Origin: Noviherbaspirillum pedocola
GTDB taxonomy: Bacteria > Pseudomonadota > Gammaproteobacteria > Burkholderiales > Burkholderiaceae_D
Direction: 5' to 3'
Assembly: GCF_016632335.1 (NCBI RefSeq)
Contig: NZ_JAEPBG010000008.1
Span: 124,001-188,000 of the forward strand
DNA: 64,000 nucleotides
Positions 24,276 through 32,766 of the stretch are shown here, in pieces. The position numbers and the translations under genes are program-made. How positions within the stretch are numbered: position 1 is the first letter of the stretch; each line of letters opens with the position of its first letter. The notes beneath the pieces were generated by a model. It had not been told where the DNA came from. It was given only the letters and a program-made list of their open reading frames with translations, and searched no databases.

Positions 24276-25226
24276 ATGTCACGCATCAATTTCGATCTCG
24301 CCGACCTGCGCGCTTTCATCGCCGTGGCCGACCATGGCAGCTTCAGCGCGGCGGCCGCGGAGCAGCATCTGTCGCAGTCGGCGCTGTCGCGCCGCATCGA
24401 CCGGCTCGAAACCGCGCTCGGGGCGCGCCTCTTCGAACGCACCACGCGCCGGGTCGCATTGACCGCGGAGGGCCGCGAATTCCTGCGCCGCGCGCGCGAG
24501 CTGCTCGATGGACTGGAGCTGTCGATGATGAACATCCGCGCGGTGGCGGAAAAGATGCGCGGCGAAGTGACCATCGCCTGCGTGCCATCAGCGGTGCGCT
24601 ATTTCCTGCCGCAGGTGCTGCGTGAATATCACGCGGCCTATCCGGGAATCGTGGTGCGCATCATCGATGAGGGCGCAAGCAGCGTGCTGGCCGCGGTTGC
24701 TGGCGGCGAAGCCGATTTCGGCCTGAACTACATCGGCACCCAGGAGCCGGACATCGATTTCGAACCAGTCCTGAACGAGCCCTTCGTGCTGGCCTGCCGC
24801 AAGGATCACGCGCTGGCGCGGCGCAGAAAGGTGACCTGGGCCGAGCTGAACGATCATGACTACCTGACGGTGACACGGGCCAGCGGCAACCGCGCCATCC
24901 TGGAACAGGCGCTCGCGGGCGCGGCAGCGCCGCCGCGCTGGTTCTGCGAAGTGCGTCATGTGCTGTCCGTGGTCAGCCTGGTCGAAGCAGGCCTGGGCGT
25001 GGCCGCGGTGCCGCGGCTGGCGATGCCGCCGGGCGATCATCCGCTGCTGGCGAGCGTGCCGCTGGTGGAGCCGGCGGTCACGCGCACGATCGGGCTGATC
25101 CGTCTGCGCGCCCGGCGGCTGGCGCCAGCGGCGCAGCAGCTGCACGACATGATCCTCGCGATGCGGCAGAAACGTGGGCGACGCACGGCGAAGAAAATCG
25201 ATGCCGCCAGGAAGCACAAGGTTTGA
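24276..25226 (+). CDS. LysR family transcriptional regulator
   Basis: A 316-residue regulator. The N-terminal winged helix-turn-helix is typical (LRAFIAVADHGSFSAAAAEQHLSQSALSRRIDRLE). The effector-binding domain spans residues 90-295 (GEVTIACVPSAVRYFLP at its start). The C-terminal tail is very basic (QKRGRRTAKK). The start at 24276 has GGAG 8 nt upstream. Its divergent position suggests it regulates the MmgE/PrpD gene in response to the pathway substrate. Confidence 0.9.
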   Translation: MSRINFDLADLRAFIAVADHGSFSAAAAEQHLSQSALSRRIDRLETALGARLFERTTRRVALTAEGREFLRRARELLDGLELSMMNIRAVAEKMRGEVTIACVPSAVRYFLPQVLREYHAAYPGIVVRIIDEGASSVLAAVAGGEADFGLNYIGTQEPDIDFEPVLNEPFVLACRKDHALARRRKVTWAELNDHDYLTVTRASGNRAILEQALAGAAAPPRWFCEVRHVLSVVSLVEAGLGVAAVPRLAMPPGDHPLLASVPLVEPAVTRTIGLIRLRARRLAPAAQQLHDMILAMRQKRGRRTAKKIDAARKHKV

Positions 25227-25404
25227 AACCCGTCGCGTTCCTTGCGCTGCATGTCAGGATGGACACCTTGCGCCCGGTGTGTCCGGCATGACTTCGGAAG
25301 CGCAGATCCTTGAACTTCCCCCTTGCGCAAACCCCCACAGCGGTGCATGCTCGCATCGCGCATGAAAATGAGGTAAATCGTTTATACCATTAAGGGATAA
25401 CGCC

Positions 25405-25959
25405 ATGAATGCCAGAGCCACGAAAACCGCGGCGGTGAAGCCCGCGGCAGCTCAGTCCGCGCCGGATGGGCTTGCAAGCCAAACGACCGTTACCGCGCCT
25501 GCAGCATCGTCGACACCGCCAGCCGTGAAGCCCTCCCGAAAAACCAGTGCGCCGAAGGCAGCGCAGACAGTATCCGCGTCTGCAGACGCTGCGAAGCCCG
25601 ACGCCGGTTCCACCGCCAAGGTTGGCGAAGCCGCCAAGCCGGCAAAGGTGTCAGGCACTCCGGCGGCAAAGCCTGCCAAGGCCTCCGCCGCAGCGACTTC
25701 CAAACAGAAACCGAAAAAGGCCAAGCTGGTCCGCGATAGCTTCACCATGCCCGAGTCCGAATATGCGCTGCTGGCCGAGCTCAAGAGCGCGTGCCTGAAG
25801 GCCGGCTTCGAAGCGAAGAAAAGCCAGCTGCTGCGCGTGGGCGTGGCCATGCTGAAAGCGATGGACATCGAAAGCCTGCGCCGCGAGATCAATGCGCTGA
25901 CGCCACTGAAGCTGGGCCGGCCGAAGAAGTCGCGCGCCGTCGCCACGCCCAAGGGCTGA
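25405..25959 (+). CDS. Histone-H1-like Ala/Lys/Pro-rich protein with C-terminal ribbon-helix-helix-like domain
   Basis: A 184-residue protein. Residues 1-108 are low-complexity Ala/Lys/Pro/Thr repeats (AAKPAKA type), like bacterial H1-like tails that coat DNA. Residues 109-165 (LVRDSFTMPESEYALLAELK, then KKSQLLRVGVAMLKAM) read as a strand followed by two helices, the ribbon-helix-helix pattern. The end (KLGRPKKSRA) contains an AT-hook-like GRPKK. Non-specific or nucleoid DNA binding is inferred. AAGGGA precedes the ATG. It stands alone. Confidence 0.7.
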   Translation: MNARATKTAAVKPAAAQSAPDGLASQTTVTAPAASSTPPAVKPSRKTSAPKAAQTVSASADAAKPDAGSTAKVGEAAKPAKVSGTPAAKPAKASAAATSKQKPKKAKLVRDSFTMPESEYALLAELKSACLKAGFEAKKSQLLRVGVAMLKAMDIESLRREINALTPLKLGRPKKSRAVATPKG

Positions 25960-26032
25960 TTGGCGACCCGATGCGGCAGCCGGGCTGCCGCTGTCAGCCA
26001 CCTGCGAGGTGCCTGCAAGGCTCCTGCGCGGC

Positions 26033-26539
26033 TCAGTCGAACTTTTCGTCTTCCTGCTTGGCCTCGCGCATCGATTCCGGCTCGAGCTCTTCCGCATCGC
26101 GGTTGAAGCGGATGAAAACGCCCCAGCCGGCCAGCACGAATGCCACTGCGATCAGGATCGAGGACACTGCCGGCAACAGCGCCAGGTCCTCGTGTATCGC
26201 CTTGAACACTGCCACCAGGGCTTCGATCGCCATCGCCGTCACGATCACCACCATGAAACGCGTGACATAGCGCCGCGCGCGGGTTGGCGCGCCAAGATGG
26301 GCATCGCGCACCACTTCTTCCTCGCCGATGGTTTGCGCAATCTGCAGCGCAGCCACGGCAGCCGTCACAAGTCCCACCGCTTCGATCACGCCAAGCGCGC
26401 CATTGCTGGTCCAGCCCTCCTGCGCGACGCTCTGCCAACCGGTATGCACGGCAATGATGACAAGCACGACCGCGGCCGCAACGAAAGCCATGGTAAGAAC
26501 CGCATACAGGTAGGACGACAGGCGCAGCAAGTGCTTCAT
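26033..26539 (-). CDS. Inner-membrane protein of unknown function
   Basis: A 168-residue protein with four likely membrane segments (residues 8-32, 45-65, 90-112 and 120-142) and an acidic cytoplasmic tail (EELEPESMREAKQEDEKFD). GGAGAAC stands in front of the ATG at 26539. I recognise no family. It is 36 bp beyond the end of the region containing the hybrid kinase gene but is probably transcribed separately. Confidence 0.65.
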   Translation of the reverse strand: MKHLLRLSSYLYAVLTMAFVAAAVVLVIIAVHTGWQSVAQEGWTSNGALGVIEAVGLVTAAVAALQIAQTIGEEEVVRDAHLGAPTRARRYVTRFMVVIVTAMAIEALVAVFKAIHEDLALLPAVSSILIAVAFVLAGWGVFIRFNRDAEELEPESMREAKQEDEKFD

Positions 26540-26692
26540 CGGGTTCTCCATGCATGCAAAAGAGAAAGCACGGCGGACGGCGTGCAAGCCATAGCCAGGC
26601 ACTGTATCGGGAAAGCGCGGCCCACTCTTGGATCGCGGGCAAGAAATGAACAGCACCGGGGAAAGCCGTGTGCTGGATGCGATTGCCGCGGC

Positions 26693-29029
26693 TCAATCCA
26701 TGCTTGCCAGTATCGCCGCGAGCTCACGCAGATTCGCCGGTTTGACCAGATGATGATTGAAGCCCGCCGATTCGGATTTCTGCCGGTCGGCGGGTTGACC
26801 GTAACCGGTCAGCGCGATGAACAGCGCGGCTTCCATGCCCGGCTGCGCTCGCAGCCGGCGCGCCAACTCATGGCCGCTCATGTCCGGCAAGCCAATATCA
26901 AGAATGCACACCTGCGGCGCATCGGCCGGTGATGCATCGAGTATGTTGAGCGCGTTGAGTGCGTTGAGTGCGTCGGCGGCGCTGTCGCAGATCGTCACCC
27001 GGTGCCCATCGGTTTCGAGCAGCGCGCCGAGCAGCTGCGCAGCGTCGGCATTGTCGTCGACGAGCAAGATGCGCTTCGGCGACACCGGGAAGAGAGAAGC
27101 TTCTTCCCGGCGCGGCAGCGCCAGATCGCGGCACAGCGGCAGCGTAACCGTGAAGCGGCTGCCACGGTTCCTGCCCTCGCTATGCGCGCTGACCCGGCCG
27201 CCGTGCAGCTGCACCAGGCTTCTGACCAACGCCAGGCCTATGCCAAGCCCGCCCTGAGATCGGTCCGGTGTACGTTTGGCCTGCGTGAACAATTCGAAGA
27301 GAAGCGGCAGCAGATCGGCGCCGATGCCGCAGCCGTTGTCACTGACGATGATGTTCGCTTCGTCGGCGCGCACTTCGACCGCAAGCGCGATTTCACCGCC
27401 GGCAGGCGTGTACTTGGCAGCATTGGCCAGCACATTCACGACCACCTGAATCAACCGCGTGCGATCGCCCAGCACCGGCGTCGGCGCGGCATCGACGGCC
27501 AGCAGCAGCCGGTGCCTGCGCGCCTCGATCAACGGGCGCGCCTGCTCGATCGCATCGGACACCACGGATTTCAGATCCAGCGCCAGGCGCTCCAGATGAA
27601 TCAGTCCACGGGTCACGCGCGACACATCGAGCAAATCGTCGACCAGCTCGGTCATGTGGCGAACCTGGCGCGAAATGATGTCGCTCGCATGGCGCACCCG
27701 CGCCTCATCGCCCGGCCACAGGCGCAGCAGCTCGGCCGCAGCGGAGATCGGCGCCAGCGGATTGCGCAATTCATGCGCCAGCATCGCCAGGAACTCATCC
27801 TTGCGCCGGTTCGCCTCCTTGAGCTCGCTCTCGGCCCGCACCCGATCGGTGACATCGACGTTCACTCCATGGATCGCTATCGGCTCGCCCTGCGCATCGA
27901 TGAGTAGCTTGCCGCGCTGCTCGATCCAGATCACGCTGCCGTCCTCACGTATCCGGCGCGAGGTTTCATGAAATTCGCCGCGCGTGGCCAGCGCCTGCTC
28001 GACCGCCTGCTCCAGCCGGACGAGGTCGTCCGGATGCACCCGCTGCCGTATCTGTTCGATCGTGGCCGACGCATAGCCGAACACGCTGTCGGCGTCGGCG
28101 GAAAATTTGACGTCGCCGCTCTTCAGGTCCCATTCCCATACCGCCATGCGCCCGGCCAGCAAACCCTGCTGCAGCCAGGCTTCGGCCCGCTGCAACGCGG
28201 TCTGCGCCTGCTCCAGCGTCGAGATATCGGTATTGGTGCCGAACCATTGCAATACCTTGCCGGCGTCATCCTTGAGCGGCGCCAACACGGTGTAGAAGGG
28301 CCGAAAGCTGCCATCCCGGCCGCGCAGCGGAAAGCGCATTTGCGCCGGTTCGCCGCGGGCAAGCACATCGCGCCATTGCGCCAGCACCGCCGGCAGCACT
28401 GCGGGATCGTGGACTGCCTGCCAGCCCGAACCCAGCATCTGTTCCGGCGTGGTGCCGGTGTAGTCATACCAGCGCTCGTTGTACCAGTGGATGTCGCCGG
28501 AGGCATCAGCGATCCAGGCGAGCTGGGGAATCGTATTGGCCAGTTGCTTGAAGCGCCGCTCGCTGTCGCGCAACGCCTTTTCAGCCTGCACCTGCTCGGT
28601 GATGTCCTCATGCACCAGCATCACTTCGCGCACCTGGCCGGCATCGTCCCAGATCGGATGCGCCCAGGCCTTGACCCAGCGCGCCCTGCCTGACAAGCCG
28701 TTCTCGACCGGGTCGTAACAGATGGCGGGCAGCGTCACCGATTCGCCGGCGAAGGCGCGCCGCAGCCAGGCCGTGATGCCCTTGGCTTCGAGCTGCGGAT
28801 CGGCGAGCAGGCTGAAGCGGCCGTCCAGAACTTGTGCCTTGAGCTGCGTCGCATGCTGCTCGTCGCTCCACAGCCGCTCCCAGGCGCGATTGACGGCGAG
28901 GGTGCGTCCGTCCGGCGCCAGGAGTTGCACGCTGAACGGCGCCTGCTCAAACAGGGTACGGAAGCGCTCTTCTGCTTGCGGATGTCCATCGTGGTCGGGA
29001 ACGGGAGAAGCAGACTGGTTTGACGTCAT
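26693..29029 (-). CDS. Soluble hybrid sensor histidine kinase with three PAS domains and a receiver
   Basis: A 778-residue protein without membrane segments. In order: three PAS domains over about residues 20-400 (VHEDITEQ, GTNTDIST and HGVNVDVTDR mark their ends), a HisKA domain with the phospho-acceptor His in LAHELRNPLAPI, a HATPase with NAAKYTPAGG, DNGCGIG and GGLGIGLAL, and a C-terminal receiver with LLVDDNADAA, the phospho-acceptor Asp in ILDIGLPDMSG and the Lys in LVKPAN. It senses an intracellular signal. The output partner is not nearby. A small in-frame repeat encodes ALNALNAL in the receiver. The start at 29029 is chosen just before PAS1; a GTG at 29110 is also possible, and neither has a clear ribosome site. 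Confidence 0.9.
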   Translation of the reverse strand: MTSNQSASPVPDHDGHPQAEERFRTLFEQAPFSVQLLAPDGRTLAVNRAWERLWSDEQHATQLKAQVLDGRFSLLADPQLEAKGITAWLRRAFAGESVTLPAICYDPVENGLSGRARWVKAWAHPIWDDAGQVREVMLVHEDITEQVQAEKALRDSERRFKQLANTIPQLAWIADASGDIHWYNERWYDYTGTTPEQMLGSGWQAVHDPAVLPAVLAQWRDVLARGEPAQMRFPLRGRDGSFRPFYTVLAPLKDDAGKVLQWFGTNTDISTLEQAQTALQRAEAWLQQGLLAGRMAVWEWDLKSGDVKFSADADSVFGYASATIEQIRQRVHPDDLVRLEQAVEQALATRGEFHETSRRIREDGSVIWIEQRGKLLIDAQGEPIAIHGVNVDVTDRVRAESELKEANRRKDEFLAMLAHELRNPLAPISAAAELLRLWPGDEARVRHASDIISRQVRHMTELVDDLLDVSRVTRGLIHLERLALDLKSVVSDAIEQARPLIEARRHRLLLAVDAAPTPVLGDRTRLIQVVVNVLANAAKYTPAGGEIALAVEVRADEANIIVSDNGCGIGADLLPLLFELFTQAKRTPDRSQGGLGIGLALVRSLVQLHGGRVSAHSEGRNRGSRFTVTLPLCRDLALPRREEASLFPVSPKRILLVDDNADAAQLLGALLETDGHRVTICDSAADALNALNALNILDASPADAPQVCILDIGLPDMSGHELARRLRAQPGMEAALFIALTGYGQPADRQKSESAGFNHHLVKPANLRELAAILASMD

Positions 29030-29165
29030 CGATGCGCTGTTGGAAGTGGCACGGCTTGCCGAATTGCAAAAACGCAAGGGCAGACGAGCATACACCATGC
29101 CGAACGTCACACCGGCGCGATTTTCCGAGCCAGCCTGAAGATGCGCAATCCGGCCCAGCGGTCCC

Positions 29166-29825
29166 TCAGCAGTCCTCCTGCAGCCTGCGCTCGACCTCCT
29201 CCGCTACCAGCCCATCCTCGCCCTGCGCACGGCGGCGCAAGCCCTCGATGACGCCACGGCGGTCGGTATCGCTGCGGTTCTGGCTCATCTTCACCTTGCC
29301 TTCCATGCGTTCGATGGCGATTTCGATGCCGACGATCTTCTGCAGCTGCGCCTCGATGAAATCGGCCGGCGCGTCGCCGATGCGCCATGGCTGCAACGTC
29401 TGTGCCTGTCCATCCGCTTCGAAGCGGCGCGTGAGCCGCGCCAGCAGGCCGCGCAGCCAGCGCGCATCGTCACGCACCGTAATGCGGCCCCAGGCATGTA
29501 CCGCGCTGTAGTTGTAAGTGGGCACGACGCGGTGCGTTTCCGCCTTGGAAGGATAGAAGTTCGGCGACACATAGGCCGATGGACCCTGGAACAGCACCAT
29601 TGCCCCACCCTGCCCCGCCAGCGCATCGCGCCACAGCGCATTGGCGCGTGCGACATGCGCCAGCAGGATGCCGGGACCGCCGCCCTCGGTATCCAGCAGA
29701 AAGGGCAGATGATCGGCGACGAGGCCGGCGCTGCCGTGGAGCACCAGCGTGCCAAGGGGATGGGCGCGCATGAGCGCATGCATCGCGGCGAGCTCGGTTT
29801 CTTCGAAGTGGGCGGGTAGATACAT
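29166..29825 (-). CDS. PaiB family FMN-binding negative transcriptional regulator
   Basis: A 219-residue protein matching PaiB: MYLPAHFEE at the start, GTLVLHG, then GPSAYVSPNFYPSK and VPTYNYSAVHAWG, the flavin-split-barrel core. B. subtilis PaiB represses protease and sporulation genes; in proteobacteria it is often labelled a negative regulator with unproven targets. AAGGGA is 8 nt before the ATG at 29825. Confidence 0.88.
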   Translation of the reverse strand: MYLPAHFEETELAAMHALMRAHPLGTLVLHGSAGLVADHLPFLLDTEGGGPGILLAHVARANALWRDALAGQGGAMVLFQGPSAYVSPNFYPSKAETHRVVPTYNYSAVHAWGRITVRDDARWLRGLLARLTRRFEADGQAQTLQPWRIGDAPADFIEAQLQKIVGIEIAIERMEGKVKMSQNRSDTDRRGVIEGLRRRAQGEDGLVAEEVERRLQEDC

Positions 29826-30303
29826 AGCGCTGGTCCCTTGCATGACAGGAACCAGCATTCTGCCCGATGCGGCGATGCATGCGGCGAATTCCACGTACTA
29901 CCCTGGGTGGCGTTTCGGCAGCCGCGGCTGTTCCAGGCGCGAATTCGGTCGCCCGGACTTCCTATTGCCAGTGCGTGAACCGGGCATGTTGCCGCTTGCG
30001 ACCCGGAAGGAAAGGATGGAGGTCAAGCCTGTTCTCGAGTCGATATCCCTCCCTTCTCCTCGGCAAGGCTCTTCTAGACCGGGGTAACACACCTGTAGAT
30101 GCTGGAGATAATGCTGTGGCGATGGCATCCACTGTTTGATAGTTGCAAATTTTTGCGGATGCTTGCTTTGCCAAGGATGTTGTGCAGACGATGTGGATGC
30201 CCAACTGTAAGAGCGATCAACGTGAAGCGCTTGTCGGAACGCCTCGTGAAGGATGGATACTAAGCAGGTCTTCACCTTTCAGGACCGATTGAGAACACTT
30301 TCC
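29826..30303. other. Intergenic region upstream of the beta-lactamase-like gene
   Basis: About 480 bp between divergent genes. Frames crossing it have no ribosome sites or protein-like sequence. The only structure I see is a short GCAAA-TT-TTTGC dyad at 30145-30156, about 150 bp before the beta-lactamase-like start. No ampR-type regulator is adjacent. Confidence 0.35.
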
Positions 30304-31191
30304 ATGCCACACAATGCCCATCGTCGCAGGTTGTTGATCGCCGCCAGCTCCCTACCGCTTCTCCCCTGCAGCGATGCGATCGCCGCCTTGTCCGGCTCTG
30401 CCGCATATCGGGCGCAGCTGGCAGCACTTGAATCCGCACTCGACGGCCGGCTCGGTGTGCATGCGATCGATATTGGCAGCGGCGCTGAATTGAGCTGGCG
30501 CGCAGGCGAGCGATTCGCTTTCTGCAGCACCTGCAAGTTGATGATCGCTGCGGCGATGCTCGCGCGCGATGCACGGCAGCCAGGCCTGCTGGACCAACGA
30601 CTCGACTATGCCGGGCACACTCTGCACGGCTACTCACCTATCACGGCAAGGCGCGCTGCCGAAGGGATGTCGATTGGGGAGCTGTGCGCTGCCACCATAG
30701 CCTACAGCGATACCACCGCGGCCAACCTGCTGATCGCTCGCCTGGGCGGGCCAGCCTCATTGACCGCCTTTGCCCGCTCGATCGGCGACGATGCCTTTCG
30801 CCTGGACCGCATCCAGACCGAGCTCAACACCGCATTGCCGGGCGACGCGCGCGACACCACCACGCCGATGGCCATGGCACGCAGCCTGCAGCGGCTGGCG
30901 CTCGGCGATGCACTCTCGCCAGCGCATCGGGAAAGGCTATGCGCCTGGCTGCGCGGCAATACCACCGGCGCCGCGCGCATACGCGCCGGCATGCCCGCTG
31001 AATGGACCATCGGCGACAAGACCGGCACCGGCGACTTCGGCACCGCCAACGATGTCGCGGTGATATGGCCGCCGCAGCGCGCGCCGCTCATCCTCGCCAT
31101 CTACACCACGCGCAGGCATGCCAAGGCCAAGCCGCGCGAGGATGTCATTGCCGCAGCGGCCAGGATAGTGGCCGACTGGGCAGGCGCTTGA
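30304..31191 (+). CDS. Class A beta-lactamase-like protein with altered active site
   Basis: A 295-residue serine beta-lactamase fold protein. The export signal has a twin-arginine look (HRRRLLIAASSLPLL). The nucleophile motif is intact (STCK, Ser70 and Lys73 in Ambler numbering), as is KTG (GDKTGTGDFG). Two key positions differ. The SDN loop reads YSDTTAANLL, so Asn132 is Thr. The omega loop reads RIQTELNTALPGD where TEM has RWEPELNEAIPND, so the general base Glu166 is Gln while Asn170 is kept. In known enzymes loss of Glu166 blocks deacylation. It may therefore be a slow lactamase, a binding protein or a new variant. No strong ribosome site precedes 30304; an ATG at 30253 is in frame. Confidence 0.8.
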   Translation: MPHNAHRRRLLIAASSLPLLPCSDAIAALSGSAAYRAQLAALESALDGRLGVHAIDIGSGAELSWRAGERFAFCSTCKLMIAAAMLARDARQPGLLDQRLDYAGHTLHGYSPITARRAAEGMSIGELCAATIAYSDTTAANLLIARLGGPASLTAFARSIGDDAFRLDRIQTELNTALPGDARDTTTPMAMARSLQRLALGDALSPAHRERLCAWLRGNTTGAARIRAGMPAEWTIGDKTGTGDFGTANDVAVIWPPQRAPLILAIYTTRRHAKAKPREDVIAAAARIVADWAGA

Positions 31192-31304
31192 GCACAGGCA
31201 CCTACGCCGTTTGACTCTTCCCTTCCTGATGCGCATCAAGCGAAGGCACCCATCCTTGACGATATTGAAGCTCTAAGCATTCGATACATCTGGAGGAGCC
31301 AATC

Positions 31305-32702
31305 ATGTCCGACACCGTTGCCGAGGCGCTGGAACAATTGCAGCCGCGCCTGCGCGGCCCGCTGTTGCGGCCGCAGGATCCCGGATACAGCGACGCAAGA
31401 ACCATATGGAACGCGATGATCGAGCGGCACCCCGCGGCAATCGCGCGCTGCAGCGGCGCGGCCGATGTGATGCGCGCGATTGCCTTCGCGCGCCAGCGCG
31501 GCATGCCGCTCTCGGTGCGCGGCGGCGGCCACAATATCGCCGGCAGCGCGCTTTGCGACGATGGGCTGGTGGTTGATCTGTCGCAGCTGCGCGCCGTGCA
31601 TGTCGATCCGATTGCCCGTCGCGCGCGCGTGGATGGCGGCGCGACCCTGGCCGACTTCGACCATGAAGCGCAAGCCTTCGGTATGGCCACGCCTCTGGGC
31701 ATCAATTCGACCACCGGCGTGGCCGGACTGACCCTGGGCGGCGGCTTCGGCTGGTTGAGCCGCAAATACGGGCTGACGGTGGACAACCTGGTGTCGGCCG
31801 ATGTGATTCTTGCCAGCGGCGAACGGGTACGCGCCAGCAGCGAAAATGAGTCCGATCTGTTCTGGGCGCTGCGCGGCGGCGGTGGCAATTTTGGTGTCGT
31901 TACCGAATTCGAATATGCGCTGCATCCGGTCGGCCCGGAAATTCATGCCGGGCTGGTGGTGTATCCGTTCGACGCGGCGAAGGAAACGCTGCGCCGCTAT
32001 CGCGACAGCATCGCTGCGCTGTCGGATGAACAAAGCCTGTGGGTAGTGCTGCGCCAGGCGCCGCCGCTGCCCTTTCTTCCGGCGGCCATGCATGGCAGGG
32101 AGGTCGTAGTGATCGCCGCCTTCTGCACCGGTGGTGATGCGATGGGCGAAGCGACCTTCGCCACCGCGCGCAGCTTTGGCGAACCCATCGGCGAGCACCT
32201 CGGCAAGATGTCTTACGAACAATGGCAACAGGCCTTTGATCCGCTCCTGACGCCGGGCGCGCGCAATTACTGGAAGTCCCACAACTTCAACACGCTGCCC
32301 GATGCGGCGCTCGATGTGCTCATCGACTATGTCGGCGCGCTGCCGGGGTCGCAATGCGAGATCTTTCTGGGTCTGCTTGGCGGCCAGGCATCGCGACAGA
32401 ATAGGGATGCCACGGCGTACCCGCACCGCGATGCGCAGTGGGCATTGAACGTGCATGCGCGCTGGTCCGAGGCACGGGAAGACGAGCGCTGCATCGACTG
32501 GGCGCGCGGCTTCTATAAGAACTCCATGCCCTTCGCCGCGGGCGGCGTGTATGTGAACTTCCTCACCGCCGATGAAGCCAGCCGCATTCGCGAAGCCTAT
32601 GGCGGCAATTACGAGCGGCTGCTCTCGTTGAAACAGCGCTATGACCCGGAGAATTTATTCCGCGCCAACCAGAACATCCGGGCAATCGAGACCGCGGCCT
32701 AA
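31305..32702 (+). CDS. FAD-binding oxidoreductase, berberine-bridge-enzyme type
   Basis: A 465-residue flavoprotein. The FAD_binding_4 domain covers residues 40-205 and includes the His of VRGGGHNIAG that carries covalent FAD in this family. The second covalent Cys of bicovalent members is absent (TGVAGLTLGGGFGWL). The C-terminal BBE motif is present (YDPENLFRANQNI). Such enzymes oxidise sugars, alkaloid-like or polyketide alcohols; the substrate is unknown. GGAGGAG precedes the ATG. It follows the beta-lactamase-like gene by about 110 bp on the same strand. Confidence 0.87.
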   Translation: MSDTVAEALEQLQPRLRGPLLRPQDPGYSDARTIWNAMIERHPAAIARCSGAADVMRAIAFARQRGMPLSVRGGGHNIAGSALCDDGLVVDLSQLRAVHVDPIARRARVDGGATLADFDHEAQAFGMATPLGINSTTGVAGLTLGGGFGWLSRKYGLTVDNLVSADVILASGERVRASSENESDLFWALRGGGGNFGVVTEFEYALHPVGPEIHAGLVVYPFDAAKETLRRYRDSIAALSDEQSLWVVLRQAPPLPFLPAAMHGREVVVIAAFCTGGDAMGEATFATARSFGEPIGEHLGKMSYEQWQQAFDPLLTPGARNYWKSHNFNTLPDAALDVLIDYVGALPGSQCEIFLGLLGGQASRQNRDATAYPHRDAQWALNVHARWSEAREDERCIDWARGFYKNSMPFAAGGVYVNFLTADEASRIREAYGGNYERLLSLKQRYDPENLFRANQNIRAIETAA

Positions 32703-32720
32703 AAGGTCGCAGCGCCCATG

Positions 32721-32743
32721 AAAACGCCCGGCCGGGCCGGGCG
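32721..32743 (-). terminator. Intrinsic terminator of the pectinesterase gene
   Basis: CGCCCGG (32725-32731) pairs with CCGGGCG (32737-32743) around a 5-nt loop. On the minus strand the stem is followed by TTTT. It is 24 bp beyond the pectinesterase stop. A second CCGGG/CCCGG hairpin lies beside it at 32746-32761. Confidence 0.7.
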
Positions 32744-32766
32744 CTCCGGGTGCATGCCCGGGCGCT

